DNA of 64,000 bases from 1-14-2-50-31-20 sp965370315 (lineage in GTDB: Bacteria; Bacteroidota; Ignavibacteria; Ignavibacteriales; Melioribacteraceae): NCBI GenBank assembly GCA_965370315.1, contig CBDUTO010000001.1, positions 1-64,000 of the forward strand, in the 5' to 3' direction. How positions within the stretch are numbered: position 1 is the first letter of the stretch; every line of letters begins with the position of its first letter. The notes under the pieces were generated by a model. That model searched no databases, was not told the DNA's origin, and saw nothing but the letters and a program-made list of their open reading frames with translations. Positions 32,949 to 45,400 of this stretch are shown one piece after another. Made by a program: the position numbers and the translations under genes.

Positions 32949-35288
32949 TTATTTAATTAACAACATTTTCTTTGTATTTATAAAATTTAGACCACTGCTA
33001 TTTGTCGCCATTATTCTATATAAATAAACACCACCAGCTAATTTTGTAGCGTCAAATGATAGTCTATGAAAACCAGCAGATATTTCTGAATTGAGTAAAG
33101 TTTGAATTTCCTGACCAGTTATATCATAAACTGTTAAATTAACCATTGCGCTCTCGGGCAAACTATAACTAATTGTTGTAGTTGGATTGAATGGATTTGG
33201 ATAATTTTGACCTAAAGAGAATTCTTCTGGAATATTTGAAGCAATATCATCTAAATCTGTTAAAACTGATACTTCAGCAGTATCATATACAATTGCTGCT
33301 TGATCTGTTAAAGAGACAATAATCGTTGCATTAAGATCTTCTGTTGTTGCTGGAGTCCAGTATAGAGTTCCATCACCACTTACAGTTGCACCATCAGGAC
33401 CTGAGTATAACGCAAATGTTAATACATCGCCATCTAGATCTTCTCCTTCATATTTATAGCTTAGAAGAATTCCTTCTGTTACTGTAGTATCTGGCATTGT
33501 ATCAGTAAAATATGGTGCTTCATTTGCAGCCAATACAGTAATACTTGTAGTATCATAAACCATAATTTGTCCATCACTTAAGCCAGCAACAATTACATTA
33601 AATTCTTCACCTGCCGAACCAATAGCAGGAGTCCAGCTAAAGTTTCCATTTTCATCAATTATTGCTTCAGTTGGACCGAAAGCCTTTGTAAAAGTTAATT
33701 CGTCACCATCTGGATCCAAACCAGTATACAAATATGTTAGTGCTTCCAGCTCCACAATTGTTGTATCTGGTAAAGTATTTGTGAAATAAGGGGCTCTGTT
33801 TGTTTCTGTCACTGTTATTTGCGTTGTATCAAAAACAATGTCAATTCCATCAGCTAAACTTGCAATAACTTCATGCACACCAGCTTGATCGTATGTTGGA
33901 GTCCAGCTAAAACTTCCATCTGGATCAAGTGCTGCCCCAGCAGGACCTGAAACCAATGCAAAAGTAAGTGCGTCTCCATCTAAGTCTATTCCGGCATACA
34001 AATATGTAAGTGCTTCAATTTCTGCAATAGTTGTATCTGGTAAAGTATTAACAAAGGATGGGGCTTGATTAGGTTGCTCTGTTACACTTCCATCATTAAA
34101 TAGAACTGCAACTGCTTCAAATGATGTGTTTTGAACATCTGCTGTTGCTCTATCAAATATTAAATCTGAATTTCCACCTATATAACTAAATTCGAGCTCA
34201 GCAATTGTGTTATCGCTCATTGTTAAACCGCTAGAATTGATATATCCTAATTTTAATATTCCACCAACTACATTTGATGTAAAGATTCCACTTGTAGCAT
34301 CGTCAATTATAACAAAAGTTAGAGAAGTCTCATCAAAATCTATATCTAAATTAAAGGACCCAATATTTGTTAGATTACGCCCATTAAGTGGTATTCTAAT
34401 AGTTTCATTAGCTCTTGCTGTTATATCACTTAAATACATTTCAGAATCACTAATAGAAATACTTCCGTTTGTATAATTTATAGGAATATTTTTAAAACTA
34501 ACATCCTGTACAACACATGATGCATCAAATTCTAAACTTGTATTTCCAATAATGAGAAAAAATTTTAAAGTTATAAAAATGCCTGCATTATTATCAAACC
34601 CAGTAGGATCTATCAGTGCTATATTTACTCTATCAGCTACACCATTTGCAGTAAACATTGGAGTGCCCTCTCCAAGAAAAGCAGCATTTATAAATTGTGC
34701 CTTTGAATCATCATAATTTATATATAAATTCATTGAACCAACATTTAATAAATCTGAAGCCGATATGTTAACAGAAACTGTATCTCCAGGTGCTCCAATA
34801 ACATTATTCAATTCAATTATTCCAGGAGTAATTGCTCCTTCTGAAATGCTACCATTTGTAAAAGCAACATCAAAACGACTTGCTAAAGCATCAGTTATTT
34901 TTACTCTTGAAAATTTCAACTGACTACTACCACCAAAATATTGGAATTTCAAATCAAACATTTTACTATTTAAATTTATTGCCCCACCAAACCAAGAAAT
35001 AATTATAATAGAATCTCCGTCGGTTCCACTTTGGAAAAATCCGCCTAAAATGGAATTGTTTTCAACAACTGGATTATTATCATCATCAAGAATTGGAGTT
35101 AAGATCTTGCTATCATAGGATATTTTTAATGTAATTGAACCAACGCTGTTTAGCTGGGTAATTTTTACTGGTATGAGAACTTCTGAACCTGCAGCTTCAT
35201 TTAAAATAGGAATAGATATCGTTGCATCTTGTGCTAATAAATTACCTAATAAGAAAAACAGCAAACTTAGCAATATAGTTTTTTTCAT
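32949..35288 (-). CDS. Surface protein with cohesin-like and Ig-like repeats and NYPNPFNP sorting domain
   Basis: A 779-residue exported protein with a signal peptide ending near LLAQ (residue 19). Three cohesin-like beta-sandwich modules follow (about 20-150, 155-275, 280-400; phrases such as VGSITLKISYD and VGSMNLYINYDDS). Three putative-Ig/cadherin-like repeats cover about 405-690, each with LPDTT near the start and a LDPDGSFSWTP-type turn. The C-terminal type IX secretion-type sorting domain begins at FSLGQNYPNPFNPTTTISYS near 700. It likely sits on the cell surface as an adhesion or scaffold protein. It is not co-transcribed with its neighbours, being bounded by terminators. Confidence 0.88.
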   Translation of the reverse strand: MKKTILLSLLFFLLGNLLAQDATISIPILNEAAGSEVLIPVKITQLNSVGSITLKISYDSKILTPILDDDNNPVVENNSILGGFFQSGTDGDSIIIISWFGGAINLNSKMFDLKFQYFGGSSQLKFSRVKITDALASRFDVAFTNGSISEGAITPGIIELNNVIGAPGDTVSVNISASDLLNVGSMNLYINYDDSKAQFINAAFLGEGTPMFTANGVADRVNIALIDPTGFDNNAGIFITLKFFLIIGNTSLEFDASCVVQDVSFKNIPINYTNGSISISDSEMYLSDITARANETIRIPLNGRNLTNIGSFNLDIDFDETSLTFVIIDDATSGIFTSNVVGGILKLGYINSSGLTMSDNTIAELEFSYIGGNSDLIFDRATADVQNTSFEAVAVLFNDGSVTEQPNQAPSFVNTLPDTTIAEIEALTYLYAGIDLDGDALTFALVSGPAGAALDPDGSFSWTPTYDQAGVHEVIASLADGIDIVFDTTQITVTETNRAPYFTNTLPDTTIVELEALTYLYTGLDPDGDELTFTKAFGPTEAIIDENGNFSWTPAIGSAGEEFNVIVAGLSDGQIMVYDTTSITVLAANEAPYFTDTMPDTTVTEGILLSYKYEGEDLDGDVLTFALYSGPDGATVSGDGTLYWTPATTEDLNATIIVSLTDQAAIVYDTAEVSVLTDLDDIASNIPEEFSLGQNYPNPFNPTTTISYSLPESAMVNLTVYDITGQEIQTLLNSEISAGFHRLSFDATKLAGGVYLYRIMATNSSGLNFINTKKMLLIK

Positions 35289-35450
35289 TTTTTGAACCTC
35301 TTAATATATTTCACTAGTTAATATGTTATAATAACAAATATCATTCCACAAGAAAGTATATACCTTCTTAATATACTTTCACAAAATAATTTCAATAAAC
35401 TTTTTACTAAATTTATACTTTTTTGTGAAAATATTTCTGTGGTAATATAC

Positions 35451-35480
35451 AAAAAGAGCCACAATAATGTGGCTCTTTTT
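35451..35480 (-). terminator. Terminator of the 1282-residue surface protein gene
   Basis: A perfect 13-bp stem, AAAAAGAGCCACA with TGTGGCTCTTTTT, has a four-base ATAA/TTAT loop and lies 23 bases after the stop codon. It is strong and symmetrical. Confidence 0.88.
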
Positions 35481-35503
35481 AGGGTAATAATTTGGGTTGT
35501 GAT

Positions 35504-38500
35504 TTACTTCACAAGCATCATTTTCTTAACAATTTGGAAGTCTTTACTTCCATCAATTGATTCAGCTTGAATACTATAGAAATAAACACCACTTGATAGG
35601 TTAGAAGCATTAAAATTGACTTGATGATAACCAGCGGTTACATCTGTATCAACCAATTTAGTTACTAACTGACCTAATGTATTATACACATTTATTTTTA
35701 CATGACTTTGTAATGGTAATGCATATTGAATTACCGTTGCAGGATTAAATGGATTTGGATAATTTTGAGAAATTTCATATTTCGAAGGAATTCCCGAAAT
35801 TTCACCATCAACACCAACTACAATAGTTGTAAATCCAGCTTGCTTACCAAGTATAAATGCTTTTTCAGCAATAAAACGAATATCGTGTAGATCATCAGCA
35901 GCAACAATTGCAAATGTTACTTTTCCAAATCCACCATTTGCGATATTACCAACTTCAGAACCAATCCATAATCGTTGATCACCAGTTACAGGATCTGTAG
36001 CATCTAGAGTTGTAATAAATGTGTATCCATCTTGTCTTAACGGATCAACATCAGCTGAGTTATCAGAAGAAACTTTAGCGCCTGCCATACCATTAAGTGC
36101 AACAACACCAAACATCGGTCCTGTTGTTCCATCAGCATATACATAAGCCAAATGTTCATCAAGAGCATAACCACCATTATTTGAGGTAGAGGTTACACCA
36201 CCAGTCTCAACATCATAATCCATAAAAAGACCAGCAGATAAACCAGCCACATCAGCACCAGTATTATTAGTAAATGTATATTCAAGATATACAGCATCTT
36301 CACCATTTTTTGAATAAGTTTTTTGTGTAATATCTAATCCATAAGGATTAGGAGCTAAACCATCACTAAAAATAGCATCAGATACTTGATCGAAATCTAC
36401 AGTACCCATTGTTTCTGTATAAAATCCTGATGTAAAATCTGATTGAACATTTGTTAAATCAAAGAAGTTCGCAGGATTATTATTGTTAGCTTGACCATTA
36501 ACAGCAGCTCTAGCAGCAGTACCAAATACAGGACCACCTCTCCAGAAACCATTAGTTCCTTTCCATTGAACACCAGAACCATAATTTACGCCATCAAATT
36601 TGTTAGCGCCAATAGTACCATTGTTAAAAACAGAAACAACTAAATTTCCAGTATTGTGATCAAGTGCAATAACTCCTTCTGGAGGAATACCATAATCAAC
36701 AACATCGCTAGAATCACGATAAAGTATTTTGAAATTATTGAAGGAATAATCTACAACACCAGTAATGTCATAAACATTTCCAAGTACAAATGGATATGCA
36801 TCTGTAAGAAGATCGTCAGTCATTACTTCACCTGAACCATCATCAAATTTTGCTTCGCCATAACTACTATTCTCTTCAACATTTACTGCATTAGCAACTG
36901 TTACAAGAACACCTTCATACATTTCATTATTAACATCAGCAGTTGATAAAGCAACAGCAGCTGGTAAAGCAACACCAGAAGCATGTACAGTTAAACCACT
37001 AACATTTTTAAGTTCAGTTTTGTCATAATACTCATCAACTTCACCTTGTAAAACTATTGAGTCACCTACGGCAACTAATTCAGTAGCATATACCATAATT
37101 CCATTATAAGCACCAGCACCATCTTGAATGTAGAACTGTTTAGTAGTTCCATCTTCATTGAATTCTCCAGCTGTAACAACACCAGTTGTAATAACATCCA
37201 TTCCATCTAGTGGAGATGCACCTGAAGAATCTACAGGAGTTTGAATGTCTGCAATAGTATACTCTAATTGCACATTTTCCTCTACTGTAAAGTTATCAAA
37301 TGTAACTGATCCACCAGAACCATTATAAACAAAAATACCAGGCATTCCTTGTGATAAGAAATCAGCTGCACCAGTAACTTCAAATGGAGTTCCAGGTAAT
37401 AGTTTATTATCCATGTAAACATAGAATTTATTACCTTCAACAGTTACTTTGAAATTATGCCATCCTGTTTCTAATGTATCAATTTCTACACCAGGATTCC
37501 ATTTATGTGTAGCATGCCAAGCAGCACCATCATAACCTTGAAACTTAATTTGTCCCATATCAGATGAGCTATTTCTGAAGATGAATCTATAATATTTTAA
37601 CTCATCAGTTGCAGATTTAATAGCAAGTCCAGTATATAATGGGAAAGTAGCATCTTGTTCACCAACTATATAAATATCTGAAGATACAGTATAACTTTCA
37701 GTAAATACTTTATTGATTAGCGCTAATCCAGTATAACCACCATCTGTATAATTAACAACATGGCTACCCCATGCACTTAATGTAGAATCCTCTACTTCAA
37801 CAGTACCAACACCACCAAGAGCATTGAATGTCCATGGTTGATCTAAAGTACCATCTGTTGCAGCTTCAACTACTGGATATTCTGCGTTAACTTCACCGGT
37901 AACAGTAACTAAAGCACTATCAATAACTGTTGTTAAACCATCGCTTAAACCAACAACTATATCATGAGCACCAGCATCACCGTTTACAGGAGTCCAAGTA
38001 AACTGACCAGCAGCATCAATTGATGCACTAGAAGGACCGGAAACTAAAGAATATGTTAAAGTAGTACCAACAGTTGGATGAGTACCTGTATAAAGGAAAT
38101 CAAGCATTGTTAATACTTCAATTGTAGTATCAGGTAAAGTATTTACAAAAGATGGGAATAATAATTCAAGGACTGATCCATTCTTGAAATCAACTACTAC
38201 AGGAGCAAAACTTACATCTTGAATATCTGCAGAAGCTACATCAAATGAAACAGTAGATGTACCACTAACAAAGTTAAATACTAAATCAGCAATAACTCCA
38301 TCATCTAAATCTAAACCACTAGCATTTAAATATCCTAAAGATAATGTTCCATTATTTTCATTACCAAATAAATTACCACTAGCAACATTATCAATTCTAA
38401 CAAATTCTAACACAGATGAATCAAATAAAACATCAATGTTAAAAGAACCAATATTACTTAACTTAAGACCAGAAAAAGGAATAACAACTTCTGTTCCTGC

Positions 38501-39352
38501 ATTAGCAGTAATATTTCCTAAAAGCATTGTGGCACTAACTTCACCTACAGAACCATTATTATATATAACTGTTAAATCATTTGACTTAACATCTTGTACA
38601 AAACTTTCTGATGTACTAAAGTCTAGATTGGAATTTCCAGCAATAACAACAAATTTTAATGTTGCCAAATTACCAGTGCTAAGATTAAAACCTGTAGCAT
38701 CTAACATTCCTATATTTACTCTATTAGCAACACCATTTGCAATAAATGTTGCAGTTTCACTTTCAATAAAAGTAGCCTCTAAATAGGTAACTTTTGAATC
38801 GTCATAATCAATATAAAGATTCATTGCACCTATATTTTCGAGGTTTACTGCATTCATTGCAACTTCAACAGTATCTCCAGGATTTCCTATTTCATTACTT
38901 AACTCAATTTTAATTGGTTCTGGTCCAACTTGACCACCATTAAAAACTGAATTAATTGGATTGGAGAGACCATCAGAAATTTGGTTAGTTCCCACAAAAC
39001 TAACTGCACTTGTTCCACTATTATAAACAAACTTTAGATCCAATAATTTTTCAGCAATATCTACAGGTGTTGTACTAAACCAACCGATGCTAACTAAACT
39101 ATCACCTTGTGGATTAACATTTAAAAAACCTCCTGTTAAATTGTTATTTGCTACTTCAACAAATGTTAATACATCACTATCGTAAGAAATATTTAGATTA
39201 ACACTGCCTACATCAGTTACGGTTGCTTCAATCGGAATCAAAACTTCCTCACCTTTTAGTGAAGTAACATTAGGTATTGAAACTACAGTTTGACCCAATA
39301 GCGAATAAGTGAGCAGAAGGAGGAAACTTAATATTGGGATAATTTTATTCAT
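35504..39352 (-). CDS. Multi-domain surface protein: cohesin-like, LamG-like, OB-like modules and sorting domain
   Basis: A 1282-residue exported protein with a signal peptide ending near LLGQ (residue 21). Three cohesin-like modules (about 22-145, 150-275, 278-395) align with those of the neighbouring 779-residue protein. One Ig-like repeat follows (about 400-475), then a concanavalin/LamG-like domain (about 485-695, with WHNFKVTVEGNKFYVYMDNK), and an OB-fold-like segment (about 700-820, QFYIQDGAGAYNGIMVY). A large region (about 830-1185) is unrecognised. The C-terminal sorting domain has SQNYPNPFNPATVIQYALP. Glycan or polymer binding is plausible from the LamG-like module. No catalytic residues are identified. 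Confidence 0.87.
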   Translation of the reverse strand: MNKIIPILSFLLLLTYSLLGQTVVSIPNVTSLKGEEVLIPIEATVTDVGSVNLNISYDSDVLTFVEVANNNLTGGFLNVNPQGDSLVSIGWFSTTPVDIAEKLLDLKFVYNSGTSAVSFVGTNQISDGLSNPINSVFNGGQVGPEPIKIELSNEIGNPGDTVEVAMNAVNLENIGAMNLYIDYDDSKVTYLEATFIESETATFIANGVANRVNIGMLDATGFNLSTGNLATLKFVVIAGNSNLDFSTSESFVQDVKSNDLTVIYNNGSVGEVSATMLLGNITANAGTEVVIPFSGLKLSNIGSFNIDVLFDSSVLEFVRIDNVASGNLFGNENNGTLSLGYLNASGLDLDDGVIADLVFNFVSGTSTVSFDVASADIQDVSFAPVVVDFKNGSVLELLFPSFVNTLPDTTIEVLTMLDFLYTGTHPTVGTTLTYSLVSGPSSASIDAAGQFTWTPVNGDAGAHDIVVGLSDGLTTVIDSALVTVTGEVNAEYPVVEAATDGTLDQPWTFNALGGVGTVEVEDSTLSAWGSHVVNYTDGGYTGLALINKVFTESYTVSSDIYIVGEQDATFPLYTGLAIKSATDELKYYRFIFRNSSSDMGQIKFQGYDGAAWHATHKWNPGVEIDTLETGWHNFKVTVEGNKFYVYMDNKLLPGTPFEVTGAADFLSQGMPGIFVYNGSGGSVTFDNFTVEENVQLEYTIADIQTPVDSSGASPLDGMDVITTGVVTAGEFNEDGTTKQFYIQDGAGAYNGIMVYATELVAVGDSIVLQGEVDEYYDKTELKNVSGLTVHASGVALPAAVALSTADVNNEMYEGVLVTVANAVNVEENSSYGEAKFDDGSGEVMTDDLLTDAYPFVLGNVYDITGVVDYSFNNFKILYRDSSDVVDYGIPPEGVIALDHNTGNLVVSVFNNGTIGANKFDGVNYGSGVQWKGTNGFWRGGPVFGTAARAAVNGQANNNNPANFFDLTNVQSDFTSGFYTETMGTVDFDQVSDAIFSDGLAPNPYGLDITQKTYSKNGEDAVYLEYTFTNNTGADVAGLSAGLFMDYDVETGGVTSTSNNGGYALDEHLAYVYADGTTGPMFGVVALNGMAGAKVSSDNSADVDPLRQDGYTFITTLDATDPVTGDQRLWIGSEVGNIANGGFGKVTFAIVAADDLHDIRFIAEKAFILGKQAGFTTIVVGVDGEISGIPSKYEISQNYPNPFNPATVIQYALPLQSHVKINVYNTLGQLVTKLVDTDVTAGYHQVNFNASNLSSGVYFYSIQAESIDGSKDFQIVKKMMLVK

Positions 39353-39392
39353 TGATAATACCTCTTAATTAAAAAAACGGTCTTTGTTAATT

Positions 39393-39423
39393 AAAAGAAG
39401 ACCTACTAAGTAGGTCTTCTTTT
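39393..39423 (-). terminator. Terminator of the giant beta-helix protein gene
   Basis: AAAAGAAGACCTAC pairs perfectly with GTAGGTCTTCTTTT around three bases, 11 bases after the stop codon. The A/T-rich ends could let it act in either direction. Confidence 0.85.
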
Positions 39424-39433
39424 CAAATAACTC

Positions 39434-42400
39434 TTACTTCATTAGAATCATTTTCTTAGTCATAACAAAGTTTTTGCTACCTTCAACAGTTACTCTGTAA
39501 AGGTAAACACCACTTGCCAAGTTAGATGCATTGAAGTTAACTTCGTATGCTCCAGCAACTTGTTTAGTATTTACAAGTGTTCCAACTCTTTGACCTAATG
39601 AATTGTAAACAGTTAAAGTAACTTTACCATTTTCTGGTAAATCATACTGAATAGTTGTAGATGGGTTGAATGGGTTAGGATAGTTTTGTCTTAATGCAAA
39701 TACATCAGGAATACCAATAGCAACTACAGGTATATTGATTCCAGCACTAAGGTTTTTAGCTAACTTATCTGTTAATTCAGCGCCATCTAGTAATTCAAGA
39801 CTTACTTCATCAGACTTACTGAACATTTCAGTAGCTCTAAATTTAAGATTTACTAAAGCACTACCATCTTTTACTTTAACATCTTTAGAATCTAAATTTA
39901 CCCATGCAATTGAAATAACATCTTCAACTACATTAGATACTAACATACCACCGTTTGAAGAAGAAACTCCTAAGAATTCTATCTTATTAACGTCATATTT
40001 TAGTTTGAATGTGAATGAACCAACTTCTGCTAATTCAGCAATAGAAATAGGCAATTCAAATTCAGATTCTTTTTTAATATTTAATATTTCATCACTATTT
40101 ACTGAAATATTAGCTGCTTTTGCTAATCCCATAGGATTATAATCACTTCTTGCATCACCAGCACAAATACCTGAAACATCTTGTGAAACATTTTGTGTTC
40201 CAACAGTAATAGTTGTGGCTTCAAACATCCAATCATTAACATCAAATGCTTTTAGACCAACAGATGCATTAAGTATTGCAAGAGCATCATCAGTTTCAAT
40301 ACCACCAGCAACATCAACAACATTTGCAGCTAGTTTTTGTAAATCAGTTGATAACGCAGTTGTATCACCAGTTACAGAAAGTTGTGTTTCTAGAGCATCA
40401 CTTGATAAAGAACCGCCCCAATTATTTGTTTTAGTAACAACAACATCATAAGAACCAGCTGAAACATCAGCAATAGTATATGCACCACTGTCATCAGTTG
40501 TAGCTGTTCCAACAAGAGTTGCACCATCCATAAGATTAACTGTTGCACCAACAATTGCTAGCGCTGAAACATTATATGAAACTGTACCAGTAACTGTAAC
40601 TGTTTTTTCGTTAATTGTTACAATTGCTTGAGTATTAGTTGAATCAGTACCATCACTAGCTTGAACTGTAATAACAACAGGGAATTGTAAAGCTGTTTTT
40701 GGAGCCCAGCTAAATGCACCTGTAGTAGGATTAAGCATAGCATCTGAAGGGAACTGACCTACAAATGAATATGTTAATGCATCATTATCAGGATCAATAG
40801 CAATATATGTCCAGTCTAATGTTTCACCAACCCAAATTAATGTATCAGGTAAAACAGAAGCACCAGCAAGTAAGAAGCTAGGAGGTGAATTACCAATTAC
40901 ATTTATTGTATCAACTGCTGTAACTGTTTCTAAATTAGAAACAACACTAACTGTTACAATAGCTTGTTTTCCATCATCAGCAACCAATGGAGTCCAAGTT
41001 AATTTACCAGCTGCATCAACTGCAATTGTACCAGTTGTAGCATCGCCAGCTTGTGAATCTAATGCATATGTATATGTAACTCCATCACCGCCATTCGCAG
41101 CATATTGGAACATATAATCATTACCAGATTTTGTGCTTGTGTTACCAATAACAGCAGTAAATGCTAGAGGAACAGGAACAGCACTTACAGTTACATTTAT
41201 TGATTTGTCTACTGTTGCACCACTAGTTGTAGTAGCAGTTACTGTAACAACATGAGCTGTAGCACTAATATCATCAGTACCAGGAGCCAATTTTACTAAT
41301 CCAGTAGCTGCATCAATAGTTGCAAAAGCAGGACCAGCTACTGTATAACCAGTAATTGTTTCGCCTATTGTTTTTGCAATAGCAGTAAATTGAACATCTA
41401 ATGTATTACCAGCCATCATTGCATAATCTACAATTGTAGGAGCAGTAAAAGCAGGACCTTGTGCAGGAGCACCCATTGTAAATCTATTTGCAGAACCAAC
41501 AATACCACCCATAGCTAATCTTGCTCTTACTTGTACTAATGTATCAGTACCAGTTACTACAAGACCATTATCGTAAGTATTTTCATCACTTTGCATATAC
41601 CATCTGTTTACATCAGCGTTTCCATCTTGTCTTCTAATAATTCTAAGATCTTCTTCGCTTTCAAATGGTAAACGAATATTGTGTGCTTCTAATTCTATAT
41701 CATATTTTTGTGTTGTTGTAATACTAACAGGACTAGCTGAGAATAACCAGTAAAATTGTGAGTAATCACCAACTTGACCATCAGCTGTTGGAAGACCAAC
41801 TGTTCCTTCAGGATTAGCATCAACATGACCAACAATAATATTTGTTGAGTTTATTACAGGATTATCTGGTGTAAATGTTACAGCAGCAGGTCTATATTCA
41901 CCCAATAATGTTCCAGTAGGATAAATAAAACGACCATTTATTGCACCAGCACCAGCACCTGAACCATCACCAGTATTAGCTAAACGTGAAATGTTACCAA
42001 CAACGTGACCAACTAATGTACCAGTTAAATCAGCATCAACAACAGTTCTGTCATATCCTAAACCAAATGCAGTTAGATTAGGTCTAGGTAATACTAATTG
42101 TGTTCCAGTTGTCATATTTAGAATACCATTCTGGAATACAACACCTTGTCCAGCTGCAGCACCAGTAGTAATATTACCACCAGATACGTTAAGAGTAGGA
42201 TTTGTACCTGTCATGTTTAATGTAAGAGTTGTAATACCTTGGTTACCAGCAGTAACTAAAGCTTGTGCGTCAGCACCATTTGCAGTTAAGTTTCCAGCAA
42301 ATGCACCATTTAATGTAATGTTACCACCAACAGTTGCATTACCACCAAAACCAGCAAAAATAGCATCACCAGTAATTACAGCTCTACCACCACCACCAAA

Positions 42401-45400
42401 TGCACATGCAAGATTTGCAGTTGCTGCATTAACATTAACATTTGTAATAGAATTATTGCTAGTTGCTACAATATTTCCTGTTACATTTAATGTAGAAGTA
42501 GCTGCATTTGAAATCAAAACACCTCTAGTTAATGTAGCTGTTGCTACACTCAATGACTTAGCATTTAAGTCAAATTGAACTGTATTGATATCTGGAGTAG
42601 CACCTAAACCAGTTTCTAACACAAAATCACCAGCTGATCTGCTAGCATGAAGTGTTAAGTGGTCGCCAACATTATTACCATTTACATTTAATGTAGTAAC
42701 TGTAATTGCAGTTGGATATTCTTGACCAGTTGTTGTAATAGCAGCAGTATTAGAATATGTTAATGTGATTGGTCCACCAGAAATTGCGAAAACTCCAGCA
42801 CCACCAGCAGGATCAGTAATTACACCGCCAGATCTATTAACAGTAGTACCATCACCCATCTCTAAAGCCCACATTTTTGCAGCTGTAGGATCATAGTCTC
42901 CAGACATTACATATAATGTTCCGTTAACTTTAAGAGCTTTTGAACCAGTAACTTTTGCACCAGCATTAAAATATAAATCATTCAATATTGTACCAGCAGA
43001 AGGCATTTCATCTTCAATAGTACTAGCTGCAGTAGTATAAGCTATATTATGTGTAGCACCAAACATAGGAACTTTATCTAAATGATTGTTTCCAATTTTT
43101 TCAATCCACACACCATCGCTTAATTCCATTCTGTCGTTCGCACCAAAACCAACAGCGCTATTACCAAAAACTAAACGTTCTGTAACTTTGAAAGGATTAG
43201 TTGTTGATAAAGTAACACCACCAGCTCCTTGGAATCTAACATTAGGAACTTCAAACTTAGTAGTACCAACAGCAAATGTTTGTGCAGCAGCACTATTAAA
43301 TAGTAGCTCACCATTTGAGTTGTTTTTACCTAAACCATCTGCAGAATTTGCAGTGAATGTACCAGCAGTATATGCAAATACAGCACCAGCACCAGTTAAG
43401 ATAACATCAGATGTGTTGAATTCTATTGCACCTTTAGTTGATTTAAATAATCCACCAACAGTTAAATCAGGAACACCTGAATCTTTATCTACTAAGGTAA
43501 ATACTTTTGTATCATTATTAAGTGTTAAGGCTGGAATTGTAATATCATCATATAAATTAAGATTTGTTCCACCAGTAACAATTACAGTACCAGGACCAGT
43601 ATAAGTACCATCAGCATTCCATGTACTACCAGCAGAAGTAAAGTCATTTCCACCAAAAACTAAAGTACCAGGACCAGCTGCTGAATAATCAGTAAATATA
43701 TCACTAAAACCAGAATCACCAGTTAAAGTAGCTGTAATACCATTGTTAATCATAATTCTAGGAACTAATACATTACCAGTATTTAATGTAGCATTAGCTT
43801 CATATACTAAGTAACCTTTTGTATCAGCACCAGTTGCGTTTAGAGTTGCATTGTTTGCAGTTCCAAATGCAGAACCAACTAACATAATTAGATTTTGATT
43901 TGCAAAATCTAAAGTACCACTTGCACCAATTGCTGCAGCAGTAACAATATTAGCATCAGCTGTTAATACAGCAGAACCACCAGTAACACTAAGGTTTAAG
44001 ATTTTACCTTCGTCACCAGGAGCAGCTCCATAGAATTGCATCGCAACGTTTGCTGTACCAGCAGTTACTGTAAGAGCATCAGCTCCAGCAACACCAAGTA
44101 CTTTAAGGTTGTTAACATTATAAATACCAGAAGAACTAACTGTTAAATCTGCAATACTAGCTGCATCAGCAGTAGCAGTTCCACCAGTAATTGTACCAGT
44201 ACCTGTAACTTGGAAAGTACCACCAGCTGTTCTAGTAACACTACCATTAACAGCATGAGCTAAATCAGTACCACTTGATATCAAGTTTGCTGTACCAACA
44301 AGTTCAAGAACTGAACTATTACTTACAGATAAACTACCTGATATTGGATAGTTAGATCCAGTAGGTAAAAGAACGTCTGAAGCAACTGCACCACCAACTC
44401 TAGTTGTAGAGTTAGCAGAAATAGTTAAATCAATAACCATTGGGTTTGCACCAACAACAAATTCAGGACCAACTGCTTCATCTTGGTTCATATTTGTTCC
44501 AGAATAAATTAGGTGATAAGGTTGGTTAGTACCATTAAAAGTACCATTAACTGCTAATGGAAAACCATCTGCAGTACCATTCTTATTAGCATCGCCTAAG
44601 TTTCTAGCTAAAGTTGGAGTAGTAAGAGTAGTTGAAGGATTAAGTGTTGATGTACCTAAAATATCAATAGTACCACGAGTTAATCTTAAAACACCTGACC
44701 ATGTAACTGTTTGACCAGCTAAAACATCAACTGTACCAGCTTCCGCAGCTAAACGTATTTCAATATTAGAGTTAACACCATTACCAGAGATAAGGTGTTG
44801 ACCAACAGCAGGTCCTTCAAATATAACACCACCACCACCAGTTGATGTGTATTGACCAGCGTTAGTGAATGTTGGAGTAGCAGCGCCATTACCAATCATT
44901 CTAATATTTAAGTTACCTAATATAACATTTGTATTAGATACAATAGTCGCATTGTTTAAAACTTCAACTGAACCATTTTGGAAAGTAACACCAGTACCAA
45001 CTGCAGTTACACTAAAGTTATAAACTTGTAAGTTAGTACCACCAGAGAATACTTGAGAACCACCAGCACTAAACTGTAATGTTCCATTACCTGGTGTAAC
45101 TGTACCAGCGTTTCTTGTAAAGTTAGCTTTAATATCGAAAGTGTTTGCATTAAAGACTAAAGTACCACCTGTTTGTAGATAGTTACCAAATACGGCAACA
45201 TTACCACCTAATGTTAAACCACCAGCAGAAAGATTAATATCTTTTTGTGCAGTTAATACATTACTTGTAACAACACCAGTACCTGAAATATCAATATTTT
45301 CATTTACTTGTGTGTTAGCAGCACCAAAAGCTATATCACCAGCAGCAGTAACTTGCAAACCACCAGTTATGTTTGTAGTAGCAGATAATATTACATCGCC

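Noticed and set aside
43086..43604. Plus-strand 172-codon open frame inside the giant surface protein gene
   Set aside because: It is the antisense of Thr/Gly/Ala-rich beta-helix repeats, has proline- and alanine-rich low-complexity text, no ribosome site and no domain. Similar shadows at 42213-42578 and 39735-40142 were dropped for the same reason.
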